A stretch of DNA of 64,000 nucleotides from Anopheles merus (GCF_017562075.2 NC_054083.1:48455942-48519941), one strand, 5' to 3'. Positions 43,501-58,300 are shown, counted from the first letter of the stretch. Program-made: numbers and translations. The notes: generated from the letters alone by a model not told the origin.

Positions 43501-46500
43501 ACGCTTTTCCGGCTCGATGAACAACACGGAATCCGGTATGGCGGCATCATCATCATCATCCGATGAAGCCTTCGGCTCGTCCTTTCGGTGTGTCTGAAGT
43601 GCGACGAAAAAGGTTTATTTTTATCCGCACTCACTTCATCAAGCCGTGTTGAGCCGACACAGTAACGAAGGGGAGAAAATAAAAACGAGCAGCATCTTAT
43701 TGCTCTTATTTAGGGAAAGAGATGTTTCTTTCGATAGTTAACAGAAAGGACTGTAAAGAAATTGGTTTCTTCTTACTTCAAAGCTTTCTATTAGATATTA
43801 TTTTTAAAGATTTTTGTTAAGAGCAAGTTCTCTGCCCACTGGACGGAGTGGAAATGAAGGGATGACAGTATCTCCACTGATGCTTGAACGGTCCGTGTTT
43901 TTCGAATCAGTCTCACACCGGACACTAGGTGACAATATGTTCCGCTTCACTGCCACAACCGGCCGAGCAACGTCCGGAGGGCTTATTGTGCGATAAAAAT
44001 AAACGGTTCCGTACGAAATATTGCTCCTAAAAAAACAAAAACTACCCTGGAGTTGCTTGCCTTATGTCCATCGTTATCTGGTATGGTCCCACTTACCAGC
44101 CCGGTGGATGCCTAGTCCGTCAATTGGAAAATTGGTATCATCGGGATTTACGAGCTTTCTGTCTGTATCTCTTTCCCGTAAAAAAACAAAACACTCCCCA
44201 AACCAAAACTCGACCGCAATCAATCGATAAATCAAATCCATCGCTGGCCGACAGTGTTCGCGTTTTAAAAATTCATTCCCTTCCCGGGACGTCCCAAATG
44301 ATAAATATCATTTGTGGCAGAACTTTTAAAAGCAAAACACGGTCAAACATAAGCGGTGGACTCTCTCTCTCTCTCCAACGGAATGGTGGGGCGTGTGATT
44401 GGAAGCAACGCGTGGCCGTGTTTGTTAATTTTCCTTTCGCTTTATTTATGCTCGCTCTCCAGTGGCATGGTACTAAATGACGAGAATAATCGTCTTCTGT
44501 CTATTGGGGGGAAGGTGAAAGAAATTGGGGAGTAAGATGCTACCTCGAAAGTAGATAAAAGTTTGACACTTGTTTCCGTTGGATAAACACAGCACAAGAC
44601 GCTCATCTGCTGCTGCTGATGCTGCTACTGCGCTATAACTCGATCTCAATATTTGATGGATTTCCTTCCCTTCGAAACGACTTAACTTCATTTAACCTTC
44701 AGAATCGCGGGGCTGGGAGGCCGAAAAGTTGACGAGCATTGTTGGGCTGGTAAATTTAATTAAAACATTACAACAACAGTTAAGCAAGTGTAGCAGAACA
44801 CGGCTGAACCCCGATCCAGCAGAAGGAACGCCACGGATTGATCCATCCCCTTTCCTCTCTTTCTTGGTGCTTTTTCTTGTGTGTTCGGATAAAGTTAAGC
44901 TTTCTTGCGAAAGTTTACCACCGCTGCTTGCAGCGATGTAGGCGTGTAGGGAGGATGTCGCTGGTCTTTGCGGTTGCACGAGCACCGGCGCCTAAATGTG
45001 GAGTGTGGAGGCTGGCGTTTGTTTGGAAGAGTGCAGTGTGCAGCGCACGGGTTTCAAAATCGTGTAACGGCTCTAATTACTCGTAATTTTGTTTTGTTCC
45101 GGTGCAGTTGAAGGGAGTTTGGTTTGGTGAAGGAGAAAAAAAAACCGAGAATAATTTTGTTCTATCCACCGATGTGAACTTTACAGTAATGAGTAGAAGC
45201 ACTTGTGTAGAATAACAGAGTGCTCGAGTTTCACGTAAGCTCTAGTGGGATAAAGGAACGCAAAATAAAATCAAAGAGATGAAAACCTCGATGAGAGTAC
45301 CATGCATTCTATTTAGCGCGGATATTGCACGCTTTTCATGGTCTCATAAAGCGCTTTTCACTGGGGGAAAACTATTTTCCACTATTTTAAAAACAAACCA
45401 CAAAGCAACCAACCAAACCGAGCTATTTCTGGGTAAACTGTACCCATTTTTGCATAGTTTTCACCCACAGTACTACACCACTGAATGTGTGTCTCTCGCT
45501 TCAACTCGACCTACTTAACCGACGAAAAAGAAATAAACTTTATCCTGCGGGCGTTTTTAAGGATGCTTGAAAGTAAACTTAATCCCCCTGACGAAAATAG
45601 CAACGTCAAAAGGGTATCCGTTCTGGAGGAAGGGGCTACAACGGCATAAGGGGAGTTGCTTTGATGCAAAAAACAACACATGCAACGTTACACTTAGATG
45701 AAAGCTCTCTTTGTGAGGACGAAATTGGTTGCGGAAGCAAAGAACCTGGAAACCCTCTCACTAATTCCGCTGCCATGACAACAGAGTAGCGTTACATCGC
45801 ACAATGGAATGTGGTGTAATTCAGCTCAAGTATGCTATGGAATTTGTGCATTTATTTTCTCTGTACTGTTCTAGAAGTGAATACATTGCTACTGGAAACC
45901 GGCATACTGGCAACAATCGGACAAGTTGAACATTCGTCCCATTTAGTTAATAACGCTTTAGATGAGCGAAAGCCCTTTTAATTGTGAAAAAAGGCGGAAC
46001 TATCCTAAGCCCTTGCTCGATCTCCTTCAACCAGCTAACAAGTGTACCGCTTAGCGTAACATGTGTCACCGGGCTTTGCAGCGCTTGCAACACTTCCACT
46101 TGCCTTATCTCGTTACGCACACGGTGCCAAATTAATTGCCATTAACTATTCTCTCAGTACCGAACCGCTCACGAGGCCCGTTACCAGGAAACCTATTCTA
46201 CACGTGGCTCTAAAAGTTCCTTTTTGAAGCGTTCGGCACTCGAGCTCGAGATCCGGCCGGGCATAGGATTAGCACTGCCCCGGGGTTCCACTCAAACGAA
46301 AAGAGCGCATCGCCACCGCAGAGCTAGCAAAGGAAGGGGATTAGATTTTTATGTCCACTAATTTAGTGTGTGTACGACTTTAAGGGTGGGCTTATGCACT
46401 CAATCTATTAGCAGGAGAACCACCCCGGAGGGACCACTGGCAATTAAGGGACGGTTGATAAAAAGTAGCATCCATTTTTGCGGCACGATTTGTAACGAGC

Positions 46501-47081
46501 GTACTTAGTAGCTGAACGACTTCTGACACGGTGAATTGCAGGCAGACAGTCAGCAGACAGTGATCGACACTGCCCCCAGGGGATAATTTGTGCGGATCTA
46601 AGGAAGAGCTTAACCGAGCTCATTTTTCCAAGAAAGCGAGTCTCTTTGCATTCAAGACAAACAATCAAGACAACGATTTCAGACCGATACAAATCGTTTT
46701 AATATATTGAATTGTTTAAAAGCCCTGCCATGATCGGCTTAAAACGTCCTAATGCCATCTTGCGCCTCTTCAATGATCACACATTTCTCCACACCTCCGT
46801 GCATTAGCCACGCTTGACAACAGGAAACTCTATAAATATCACGTCACCCAATCAGCCATGCACATTAGGTCGTTTAACCAATTAGCCACCAGCCAATCCA
46901 ATCCGAACTACTAAACCGTGCTCAATAATCGTGGAAAAACGCACCCGACCAGTGACGGTATCGAATCGTATTAGTCGGATTTTCCACATCATTGCTTTTT
47001 CTACATTTCGCTTTACGCACTCGGCTCACCGGCACACGACTGTCGACGGCCGGGGGGTGGCTGGAGCCCGTCAACGAGCGA

Positions 47082-47097
47082 CCCCCCCCCCCCCCCC
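47082..47097. repeat. 16-base C run
   Basis: A homopolymer in intronic sequence. Confidence 0.9.
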
Positions 47098-48135
47098 ACA
47101 TAAGCATTGTAGAAGAAGGGGCATGGAAGTATGGTGGCACTAGCAAAAACGGCACAAGGTTTCATCCAAACGAACGAAACGAACTTTCCCACGGCTTATC
47201 GATTCTGTCCGTACGCTGGTGTAGACTACGGCTGGCTCAAGCCATCGACAGTGTGTGTTCTCAAGACCCCCACTGGCCGGGAAATGGGCCATAGCTAATA
47301 AGGATGTTACGCCAGATCGATTCTTGTCTGCACTCTTGTCTTGTCTTGGCACACAACACAGCAGCGGGGACGGCGACGGTATATTCAGATTGCTTCACAC
47401 ACTTACTTAACTTCATTTCAAACAACCGGGATTGCATAGCGCATAACCTCGGTTCCTCGGTATAATGTATTCAGGGAAAAGATGACTCGATCTATGCTGC
47501 TACAAACGTGTCTTCAAACCCAATCCGACAAACCCTCCCAATATAGAGTGTAGATATCGTACGCCAAAAACCCATGTAGCGACGGCAACAGCAGCAGCAG
47601 TTAGCGTGCCCGTGTCACGGGTAAACATGCGCCATCGCAAGCTGTAGCTCCGGCTACTCCGGGCTGTAGGGCTATAGAGGGGCGCGTGTGTTTGGAGGAG
47701 ACACCAGTGGGACGAGCGCGTGCTAACAAGCAATTAAATGCAGCCGTAACAAACTTTTACAGAACTTCTCCTCTGGCGTGGGGGGAGTGGTGGCGTCGGT
47801 GTGCGGGCACTACTCGTACTTGAGTTCTTCTCCATCTGCGTCAGAGGCGTGAGGGTTCGTTTTGCACCCTCACAATCACGGAAACCGCCGCGCGTCCTCC
47901 CCGTGCTTCTCAAGCCGTCGTATTGCGCCACCCAAACAAACAGAGATTCATTTCATGACTTTTCTTCTCCTCCTCCCATGGAAGAGAGGAAGACGGTTGG
48001 ATTGTTGTCGCTGTTTTCTGCGTGTTTTGCTATCGATAAGAAAAGCGCGAAGGTCGATGGTAATGCTCCAATTCGTCACCCAGCACCGCTAGGAGCTTGG
48101 GCACCACCAGGTTGTTGTGGAAACAGTGGGAAGAA

Positions 48136-48150
48136 GGGGGGGGGGGGGGG
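48136..48150. repeat. 15-base G run
   Basis: A homopolymer in intronic sequence. It joins two frames by chance and inflates local open frames. Confidence 0.9.
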
Positions 48151-49179
48151 AGGAAAGTACACAAGGCAGAACCGAGTCAGGTATGGCAACCTTCACCTTT
48201 GTTATGTACAAGGTACCGATCCCGGTTTGCACCTTTCTCGAACGAAGAAGTCTATCACTTCCGTTCTTGCTGTGCTCATCCGGTCAGCGATACAGCATGG
48301 CACGAAGCCAATGTCAGGGAAGGTCTGTGATCGACCAGACACTTTAAGGTGTAAAAGTTTCATTGCAAAGAAGGGGGAAGGAAATTAAACAACTTCACAA
48401 AAACTCATCTCAACTCTCAGAACAACTAGCCTGCGATTGGATAGGCCTGCCACTCAAAATGATAATGAAAGCAGAACGGATTTCAGAGCATTAAATGATT
48501 TCGTTTCCTCTGCAAGAAAGTCTCCCTATACTTTCTGCCTTGCTCATGGATTATTCAGTTGAAGAAGGGTAAAGCTAGGTTAAAAAGGGAACTAAAACGG
48601 AAAAATGGAGATGTCTGCCGATTGGCTCGATTGAGGGAAAGAGTCCTTGGGCTTTATTATTGTTTACCTTTTCTACCCACGTTTTGCTTTATTTGTGAAA
48701 ATACGCTTTACATTTTTGCTGGTGAAGTCGCTTTTCCTCATTCTAGAGACCTCATTTTAATAGCTCATACATGAAATTGCATTCAATGAGCGATGAAGCT
48801 AAAGGCTTGAGAATCTACTGACTATTTTGCATTGCGGGAATTCCTTAGCAAGCAACAGGATGTACAGCCCCAAACCGATACCACCTGTTGGTTTGCGCCT
48901 CACAACATCAGTGTGATCGGCAAAATTAATATACTAATCGATGATCGCGTCCCGTCGATAATGATCGGTTGCGCGTAAGGGTTGCGGAAACTCAACGCTT
49001 GGCTTGGCCAGCTCGCGTATACACCGATCTCTGCACCTTGGCGAGTGTTTGAACGGAATCTCCACAACAACTCCCCCGCTGTGGGATGCTTCAAGATGCT
49101 ATCTCGCTACGACGATGACGACCACCACAACAACCCCGAACTGATAAGCAGCACCATTCCTCGGGTGTGGGAGGAATTG

Positions 49180-49180
<1 letters not shown>

Positions 49181-49222
<42 letters not shown>
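49181..49222. repeat. AC microsatellite (21 units)
   Basis: A pure AC run of 42 bp. Confidence 0.97.
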
Positions 49223-49224
<2 letters not shown>

Positions 49225-52200
49225 CCCTGGCTCTCCCGCTCATTCTTCACGGAAGTTTTGAGCTCCTTATGGATGGAAGTAAGTTGCTCCTCTTCTGCCT
49301 TGTGAATGGTGCTGTTACACACAAAAGTTTTCCATTAACTTCGCGCACAAACTATTGCCCTGCTGGTGGTGCTGGAGACCTAGCACAGGGGAAGAAGTTT
49401 TCAAGTTTACGTAAACTAACATTTACTTTGTGATGACGTGAGACGAGAAATTCGTTGGGACGCACCAGCCACACTAGCAACCAAGAATTTGGAGTTTTTC
49501 CACACTTTGTGACCTTTGTAACCGTTCGCCTGTATTCTCGCGCGTATGCTGTACCTGAGAAGCTTACGAACCTCAAAGATGCATTGCATAACTTCCCGCC
49601 TAGCTCGGGGTCGGTTCACAGCCTACCCAAGGCCACCCAGCACCCCAGCGGATTGCCATGGAGCAGCGGAGAGGATGCTCCGATTCTTATCTGTTGCGCG
49701 CAAAGATTCAAACGCTGGAATGTACATACACGCACGCACACACAGATACAGTGACTGCGCGTGTTTGTTTGGTTTGTGCGCGATGGCCCATAATTGCTGC
49801 CGCTGGGGCTGTTTGGGTAGTGGTTTGCAAAAGGGTTTGCTCACAATCACGCTCACGAGCTGTAGTCCGTAGTGAACCCAGGGAGTCATCAAAATTTGCC
49901 CAACTAGTTCACTTCTCGCATGCAGTCGGGAGATGCCGAGGAACTTGGCACGTCGTGCCGAAAAGATGGCGCTTATTGATTCTAATAACTCTTCATGCTA
50001 GCCTTTGGGGGCACAAGATTCGCTCTGGGCGAGCAAGGTGAGGTCGTGTAGGTCTTTGTGTACATGATCTTCCAGATACAGGTGCTAATGGCACAGCACT
50101 CCAACCCCGTGTGGTGGTCACAAGCACGTCGTTTAACGAATGTCTTTCGCATGATAGTTTCAAATTGGGGCACTAACACCGCACTTACCCACCTTGGGAA
50201 AGGTGGTTTCGGAATCGTTTGATGTTTGCAGCGGAGACCTGCATGAGAATTAGTAGTGTACCCCGGGCTGGGTAGCATGTGTGTGTGTGCGCAGACACTA
50301 TTGAAATGTAATCGAACACTGCTGCTGCGGCGGGGTGAAGTGTATGACCCACCTCCACTACAATGTACAATGTTGCCGCTACACGAGAGCACATTCGAGA
50401 ATACACATTGCCACACTATATAGCGCCACCGAGGCTCCGTGAGGCGTACACCCGAGAGTGCACCGTACCGCAGCAGCGGTGTGTGTGTGTAGAAAAATCG
50501 TCATTCGTCCACCGTCCCAGACATGTTGATAGACATCGGTCAATGTCAACCGCTGTTCGCATGACATGATATCATCAGCTCATTAGTATAGTTGACAATG
50601 GTCGCTTCGTGTGCCAAGAGAACCGGCAAGAGACTGCTCGGAGGGAGGGCGAGGCCCAGGAGTTCGGTTGAACGTCACGCGCTAATATTTAGTGACGCTC
50701 GATACGTGCAGGCGTTTCTGTCCCCTTCCAATAATTGTTGGGCATTAGACGTTGGAAGAGAACTGCGAAGTACTCGGTGATAGATGTTGGAGCGCATCAT
50801 TCGTTTTTTTTCTTTTCGTCCCCAAAGATTAGATCCTGAAGAGGAATTCGATCATTCACTTCACAATACTGCGCAACACAGCACCACTTTCAAGAAGATC
50901 TAATAGATCGATAGCCGAACACCGAACTCATTCATCAGTTCTTTATTGCCGGATATCAACTTGTTGCGCTGCTGAACAGAGCACCGGAACCCTGCCAATC
51001 TGTTCCAAAGCAAAGCAAAGGAAGGGAACAAAAACACACACCACAAATAGAGAAGAGCACCACGGATAACGAAACATCCGAAACATGGAAACCCACACCG
51101 ACAATGCTATCTTATCGCGGCCGCGCGTTTGCTTCACGCCAGAGATATGCGCCAGATTACTGTTCTTTGTAGGAATCTCCTAAAGGCTAAAGCTCTTTCT
51201 ACGCTGTCGTACGAGAGGAAGCATTTTCAACAGCTTATTCCCCCATCGAGGTCTACCCTGAAATGTATGTACCTCCTCCCGTGTATTACTCCCGTCTAGC
51301 AGAACTTCCCACTCCCACTTCCCTATGGGAATGATCAATCTTTAGGACATTATCTGGGTCAATTGCTCCAACAGTCGCGGGCGGGGTGAACAATACCGAA
51401 CAGCAGGAGTGTTTCGTTACAACAATTGGTTACAGCTCGCTACCTACTCCTGCGATACTGCTTCCCTTTCGTGTTTGTCGATAGGAAGCGGAAGTTTGAT
51501 CCCAGTAAATGGCGAACAGAAACGCGGAGCGGAAGCGGTACACGGTACACAGGAACAATCGTCGAATCCACCGGAAATCGATACCGATGAAGGGCGAATT
51601 TATTGGATTGCTAGCCTTGCCCTGTTTTTCTCCCCCGGGGTGAGGATGATAATTGATATTTTCACTAAACACTTTGGAAGTGGCATTAGATGTGAAAGGG
51701 GAAATTAGAGGGTTGCCATCAAACTATCGTCAATCGTTGTTTTGTGGGTGATTCTTTCGATGAGTTTTTTTGCAATTAAAGCCTTATGATGACTTCAATG
51801 TTAAAGTCCAAAAACAAGCTTTCAGAACAAACATTAATAGCTTGGTTCTGAACGTTTTAAGAGAACTTTTCTTGCACTTTCTTCAATTATTCTTCTAACT
51901 GACGGAACCGAGCTGCTACTTACGTGTATAATCCATCATCGAGCTATGGTGCGCCATCGGGGTTCAGAACAGATGACGTCACTGGCAGGCGTCACAACAA
52001 AATCACACACACACACAGCACAGAAACACGCTCGTAACCCTCTCGTTTCTGTTGGGTTTTTTGGCCTTTTGTACCACTCAATCGTTTTGTGATTTTGAAA
52101 ACAATTCCCCGTTCACCGTGTTTCTGGGGCCGGGGTGTTCTGTCGTCCTGTGTCGCGATATGTCTGCCCCAGGGAATGCTTGCACACAAACACACATACA

Positions 52201-52355
52201 CACACACAGAAACTTTGCACACTGTTTGCTTTAGCCCTCTGCCGGAAATGGTTTCCTTCGGAATGCCGGAACTAACACTTCACTTTCAGCAGCACGCAAC
52301 GTGGACCAACCTGTACAGGGGTGAATCGATTTTTTGTTGTAGTATCACTGTAATA

Positions 52356-52380
52356 CTGCTGCTGCTGCTGCTGCTGCTGC
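52356..52380. repeat. CTG trinucleotide repeat
   Basis: Eight CTG units in intronic sequence, with no supported reading frame around them. Confidence 0.95.
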
Positions 52381-55300
52381 TTCTTGCATACCCGATACAC
52401 CGGAAATAGAGTGTGCTGAAACTTCCGCCCAACCATAAGCCGAGACAGGTCCTAAGGACATGAAGAAAGTGGTGTACAGAAAGGGGAAAGGCGAACCCGT
52501 CGTAATCTTGCTCGGATAGCTGTGACTTTGAGTTCACGGTGCACAGGGAGTTATGTGAGGTCCCTGTTGGCGTTGTCGCCCGTACACTTGGTTGAACTTA
52601 TGACACAGAAAGCAGAGCTAAGGAGATCTGGAAGCGATTTACTTTAAAACGTGTTGCTTAAAGTGAATCTGTGGTCTGTTCTGACTGAGAATATGTGCAT
52701 TCCCGCTGAACCCAAAGTAAAGCAATATCGAACAAGTAATAACACATCTGCTAGGGAGCAGCTAGCAGGCAAAATCTTTTTACTGGGACAAACGCAACGG
52801 AATGCAGCAACCACAATACGAGACGTCCTTGAGCTTGGAGCAGAGAGAAAAAAAGCTCCCAGTCCTCCCCATTGGAGAGACCGTCGAGAGACAGTAAGCT
52901 TACCGAACCGGACCGTCCTCCGCGTTCCCCTACCCGATGAGAAAATAATTAAAAGTCCACCAAAATGAGAAAATAAATTGAAAAGTACATCGCGATCCTT
53001 TCGGCCTTGGGGCTTCGGATGCTGCCACTGGAGCACTTTTTCCTCCCTTTTTTCTCTAAATTGAACCACATTGTGACCGCAAACAACAAGCACTTGCGTG
53101 CATTCGTTTGTGTGTGTGTGTGTGTGTGCTGGTGATACACAGGTGGTTTTCACGTTTCACGTTTGCTTCAGCGCGAGTCTTGTGAAGTGAAAAATTCTCC
53201 ATTCACCAACCGATTTGTCCCAAAACGCAGAAAAAAAAAACATCAAACAGTAGAACGCACAACCCTTTTGGGTTGCCACCTCCTAATGGCACGTTCTGTT
53301 TGCTTGCAGCCAAACGCAAATGCCGAGCAGAGGTTCCAGTTGAAATCTTTGTAACAGGTACACGCGATTTGTGCGATCAAACACACACAAGGTGGCGAAG
53401 TGGAGACGGTTTGCTTACGGTAGCCAGGAACAGAAATACTGTGTTTTTTTCTGTGAAGAAAAGTACGTCTCTGAATACGCGGGATGCCGTGTTTGGATAG
53501 AAATGAACAATTTTTTCGTTTATTTTTATCATTGCCACCATCGCGCCATCATAACCACTTGCATATTTTTGCACATTATTTTGGTGTGTATGATTTCTGT
53601 TTTTATTTCAAGTTTCGCTTTACCGCTCTAAACACACACACACACATACAACCATGCTCACACACGTCACAGAAGAAGCGAGGTTGCCACCGAGAAGGAA
53701 GAAGAGAAACAAAAACAAAAAAACGGCAAAACAAAACGTCACTGTATCGACTTTCAAATCACAAGGTGAGTGTCGTCGCAGTGACTTAAAATCGTGTGCA
53801 CAACCGTTCGTCTCCGTTGCGGTCGGAGAGGCGCAACCTCACCCGTAACGCACCCGTCGTAACGCACCGCGTAGTAACGCCTCACACCGCGCAATATCTC
53901 GCTGCAAGAACACGCGCGCTCTCCAGTGGTACGGGATTTCGGGATTGCTGTTTTTGGAGCTTGCCGTCACTCGCGTGTACACTCCAACGCCGAGCGCCCT
54001 ACTGACGAGACCGTTGGGGCTGCCGAGCGATAGAACTACTAACGACCGAGCCACGGTGTACGGACGACGATATGCACACACACACGTACATGGCGCTGCA
54101 CGGCCTAGAATTAATCAAACGAAATAAGGGAAAAACAGCGACGACGGTCGGCGGTGGCACGAAATATCTGCCGCCCCACCTGAGGGAAGGGAGCAAAAGG
54201 GTGTGTGAGTGTGTGTAGCGAACAGCTGCCCCGGTGTACGATATCGGCTGGTGTGGTACGGAATCGTGCACACATACCGTGATAGTGAACGGACTCTCCG
54301 TAACCTAACCTCTGTGTCTGTGTGGCTGAATTCCCTTCAAAGCAAGCGTGAGGGCGGGAGAAGGGAAGGGTGTAAAGGACTGGTTCACGAAATCACAATC
54401 AAACACTGCGCTCGGGCGCTGTGGGTACGCGTACAGAACGAACGAACGCGTGCTTGGGTAGTGTGGTACAGATGGTACACTACCCCGTGCGAGATTGCAA
54501 ATCAAAAGCTGCAGGTGAAAGGGGACCCGTTGCGGAGAGGGGAGGAATAAAACGACGCTCCCACCCGACTCCCTCACAGCCCTTTTTTTGCTATACATTC
54601 AGGTGCTGTTATTCGAGATAGTCAGCTGTGTATCTGCTAGGCAAAGAGAGCGCGCGAGCGAGAGAGAGAGAGAAAGAGAGAGGACGATCATCTGCTCTCT
54701 TTTCGGTACAGGCCAGTGATGCTGAGCCACACAGATAAGGAAGCACTCATTCTCGACCTCGCCGCTCTCATTAGCACTCCTGCTGAGTGATTCTCATCGC
54801 CGCGCACTGATTGCTAGTGAGATGACCACTCATTCTCTCACTGCGTGCCAGCCATCGTGCAGCGTGCGGCCTACTGCAATGTGTGTGGAGGGCCCTTAGT
54901 ACACTAAGAAACCGCAGCTTTGTGCGCTTCTGATGGGGTTGCACTCATGATGGGGCAGCTGATCACGAGTATTACATCCAATGAAAAGAGAGAGAGAGAG
55001 CACGACAGTCAAACAAGGCCACTTGCAAGAGCTCGTGATGACCATCTGGTCCAGATCATGACAGCTGATAGATCTTCCTCGTGGGAAATCCAAGCTAATC
55101 CGCGTGTTGGTGTAATGTGACTAATGATGGTATGCATTTTTAATCTTCATCACACGCTGGAGGGCAAGAAGACTGGTTGACCAATGACCAGTGAGTGATT
55201 TAAATTGTAACCAGACTTTAACAAGGCAAATGAAAGGAAATGTTGTAAAATTGTCACCACCATCGTTAGCGTCACTAATGTCTCTGTGCGAGAGCTCTCT

Positions 55301-58300
55301 CCAGTAGACGTTACAAACCACAAGTGCGCGCTCCAAACAGCAACCAGACCGGTGGTGTTTGTGGTTTTTATCGTAACCGTTTTCTGCTTCCACTTGTTTG
55401 CGTACTCATGTTTTTGTTGTGGTTGTTGTTTACGCAATGTGGGGATGTCGTGCTCTTGCGCCACAAAACGATCGGAGACAATTTTACCAACACACAACGG
55501 CTAGAAAGAGCTTTCGGGAAAAAAACAGTTGTTATCGCGCTCTATCGTAAACAACGTGTTCGCCCTCTTGGAGCGGAGAAATAAAGGCAACCCTCCCTAA
55601 GGAAGGCTGTAATTCATCAGTAAGATTTTCGCACAATGTTACCACATACTCGTGTAAGTATTTTTCAATTTTACTGCAATAAATCAAGCACTCTAATTCA
55701 CTGTCCCGCACGCCCCAAAAACGATGAGCAAACGATTACAGCTCCCGCTCAAGAACAAATAATCCCCTTTTCATAATAGGACACGCCAAGCGTGTTCGTG
55801 TGGGGTAGAACGATTTAAAAACAACACACACGCTCTCGCCAGCAGCTTTTTTTTACGGTCTCTGACCCAAATGGCTGTGGTGAGTATAATTCATTCTGCT
55901 AGATTTATTAAATCCGATTCAAACGATATATTCCCTCCGGGCAATACCGGGTGACACCGAGCGCGTTTCAACACGTCCCATAATTGCCCGCCAGCCAGCC
56001 GGACGGGAGGGCTACTGAGCTACTGTGTGAGTTTTTGGCCCGGATCTACCCCGCACAGCACACAACACCGAAAATTCCCAAGCGCAAAGTCATAGTGCGC
56101 CCCAGCATCAGACGGGGTGAAAGGGAGAACAAGAGCGTAAAAGGTTTATGCAAATATGAGCCGAGCAATAAATAACGTCAAGCAAGAATTTTGTTTTTCC
56201 GGCTGCAAAATAAAAGACACAAGAAAGTAATTTTCGTTTCTGCCCGGTTCGAAGTAGTGTCTTCCTTTTGTATCATACACAAATACACCCCCTGCTCCGA
56301 TCGTGTGTGTGCACAGTAAATTATGAAGTGTGAAATCAGTGCGCACGTGAGTGGTTGGCGTACGTGCGTGAGATGTGTGTTTTTTTTTGTATGTGCGAGT
56401 GGGAAAAGAATGTCAATCGTGAAGATCTTCAGTGCTAATGATTTATTAGCCGATAGGCGTCGGCAAGATTAGAAAACACACTCTTTTAAGCACATTCCTG
56501 TCTTGAGTGATTGCCCTTTTGCTTCTATCGATCATCTGCATAGGATTTTAATAAACGCATGTATGGGTTTTCTTTTGAAAAAGATCCTTCAACTATCATT
56601 TGTTTGCTTTGTCTACAAAACATGGCCCCAAAAAGTGATAATAAGAACTAAAAATATCTTCCCCTTTCCTGTCAAAAATACACCTTCAGCTAACCAATTC
56701 CCACACACTCCCACCGTGACCTATCCGTCTTTGCAGGCTGATAGGCCAAAGATAGGCGTAGGAGGACGCTTCTGCTTGCGCTTTTCAAACCTGCCGCCTT
56801 TTGGAGGCACACGATAATCAAAGCGCAAACTTCCCACCCCAACATATCTGTAACTGTTATGAGCCATCGCAGGTGCAAGATCAAAGCGAAACAAAACTCC
56901 CAGCTCGCAAAGCGCAACGGTGTTGGAAGAATCACGAAGCGAACAGTGTGCTCGTTTAATCATAGAACAACCCACGCAAAAAAAAAAAACAACTGGCATG
57001 AGCTGGGTATTTCCTGTGGATACCGGTGCAAAACGGCACAGAAAAGTTCAAACCCCAATTCAATGAGATGCTACCCCCCCTCTTAGACAGGACAGCGCGC
57101 CATAAAATAACAAAACCAGTTACCGGATCGATTCACCCGGTCACGTGACAACCCGGCGCACCTCGCCACTCCCGCACCCGAGGAAGAATGTTCGGTGGGG
57201 ACCTTGGCAAGAATTGGGGGCTTTTTTTTTGGTTGTTGTTTTCTTGAAGTTCTTGAATAACGCAGTTCGCAACTCGGATGAAGAATGTTGGCACATTCCG
57301 ATGGATTAGTGTGGGATGTGTGTCGATGAGCGAGGTTAGTCACCGGAGTCGAAATTATAAAAAAAGGAAAAAATCATACTTACTGCAAAACGAGATAAGA
57401 TTGCGCAACTTACCTGTAATGAGAGAGAAGGAAAGTAAGAGCGTTAGTGAGAACATCGAAATAAAGGAGTCTTCTTTGATACAAGAAGCTATCAATTACG
57501 GCAAAAGGATAGTAAATTAGGTTAACACAACCTAACAGCAAACATACTTCAACCACTTAGATTGTACACCACCAGATATGCTATGCGCCTTTGCGCCTCA
57601 CTCATTTCCATATCATTAACCAGTTCTACCCAACACGGTAATCACGCACAGAAACAACTCTCGCCTAACAACCAACCCTCGCTTCCGGTGTACTGGCAGA
57701 CCAGTACAAGCGCTTGGAGTGCACTGCCGCCGCCACTCGAAAAGCAGCAAAACCCAGTACTCAATTTGTTATTACTAGTATCGGTAGTACCAGTTCCGCG
57801 GCTAGCACTGGCACTGGCTTCTAGCGCACCAAAACTACCAATGCATCCACAACCTGCTCCCGCCGGTGCTGGATGGGATGGGTGCCAAACGGGGTAATTT
57901 ATTCAAACCTCAGCTTATCGGAACCAGATAACGATACGGAGGGGGGAGAACAAACTATTCTTTGCGGTTCAATCTAATGCACTTTTGCCACGGCAGCAGC
58001 ACGCCACGCCATGAGCACTGTGCACTGTTATGCACTGGCCAGGGTGGTTTTGTGCCCATTGACTTCGAACACGGCGGCTACCATCCCGGAACAGAGTAAT
58101 TTCTGTTTTACATTTCAAATTAAATTCACATCCACCTGCAGCACAGACACACACACGCGCGCGCGCGCGTTAGATACTCCATTGGAGCGCGCAACTGGAT
58201 ATCCCTGGATGATGTCGACCTGATGTTGAGCAGAGCGTAGTACAGCTCCCAATCCGTGCAACGTGCTTCATGGTACACGGATGGTTTCGATCGTTTTGAA

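Noticed and set aside
44027..44097. A 70-nt minus-strand intron-like segment with GTAAGT donor and TTTTTTTAG acceptor
   Set aside because: The signals are good, but the flanking frames either stop or need a 15-nt exon, and no start or partner exon could be linked.
44692..44985. Minus-strand 97-codon frame with an acceptor-like CAG
   Set aside because: Weak coding bias and no linked exons. Similar coding-like patches turn up repeatedly in the GC-richer islands here.
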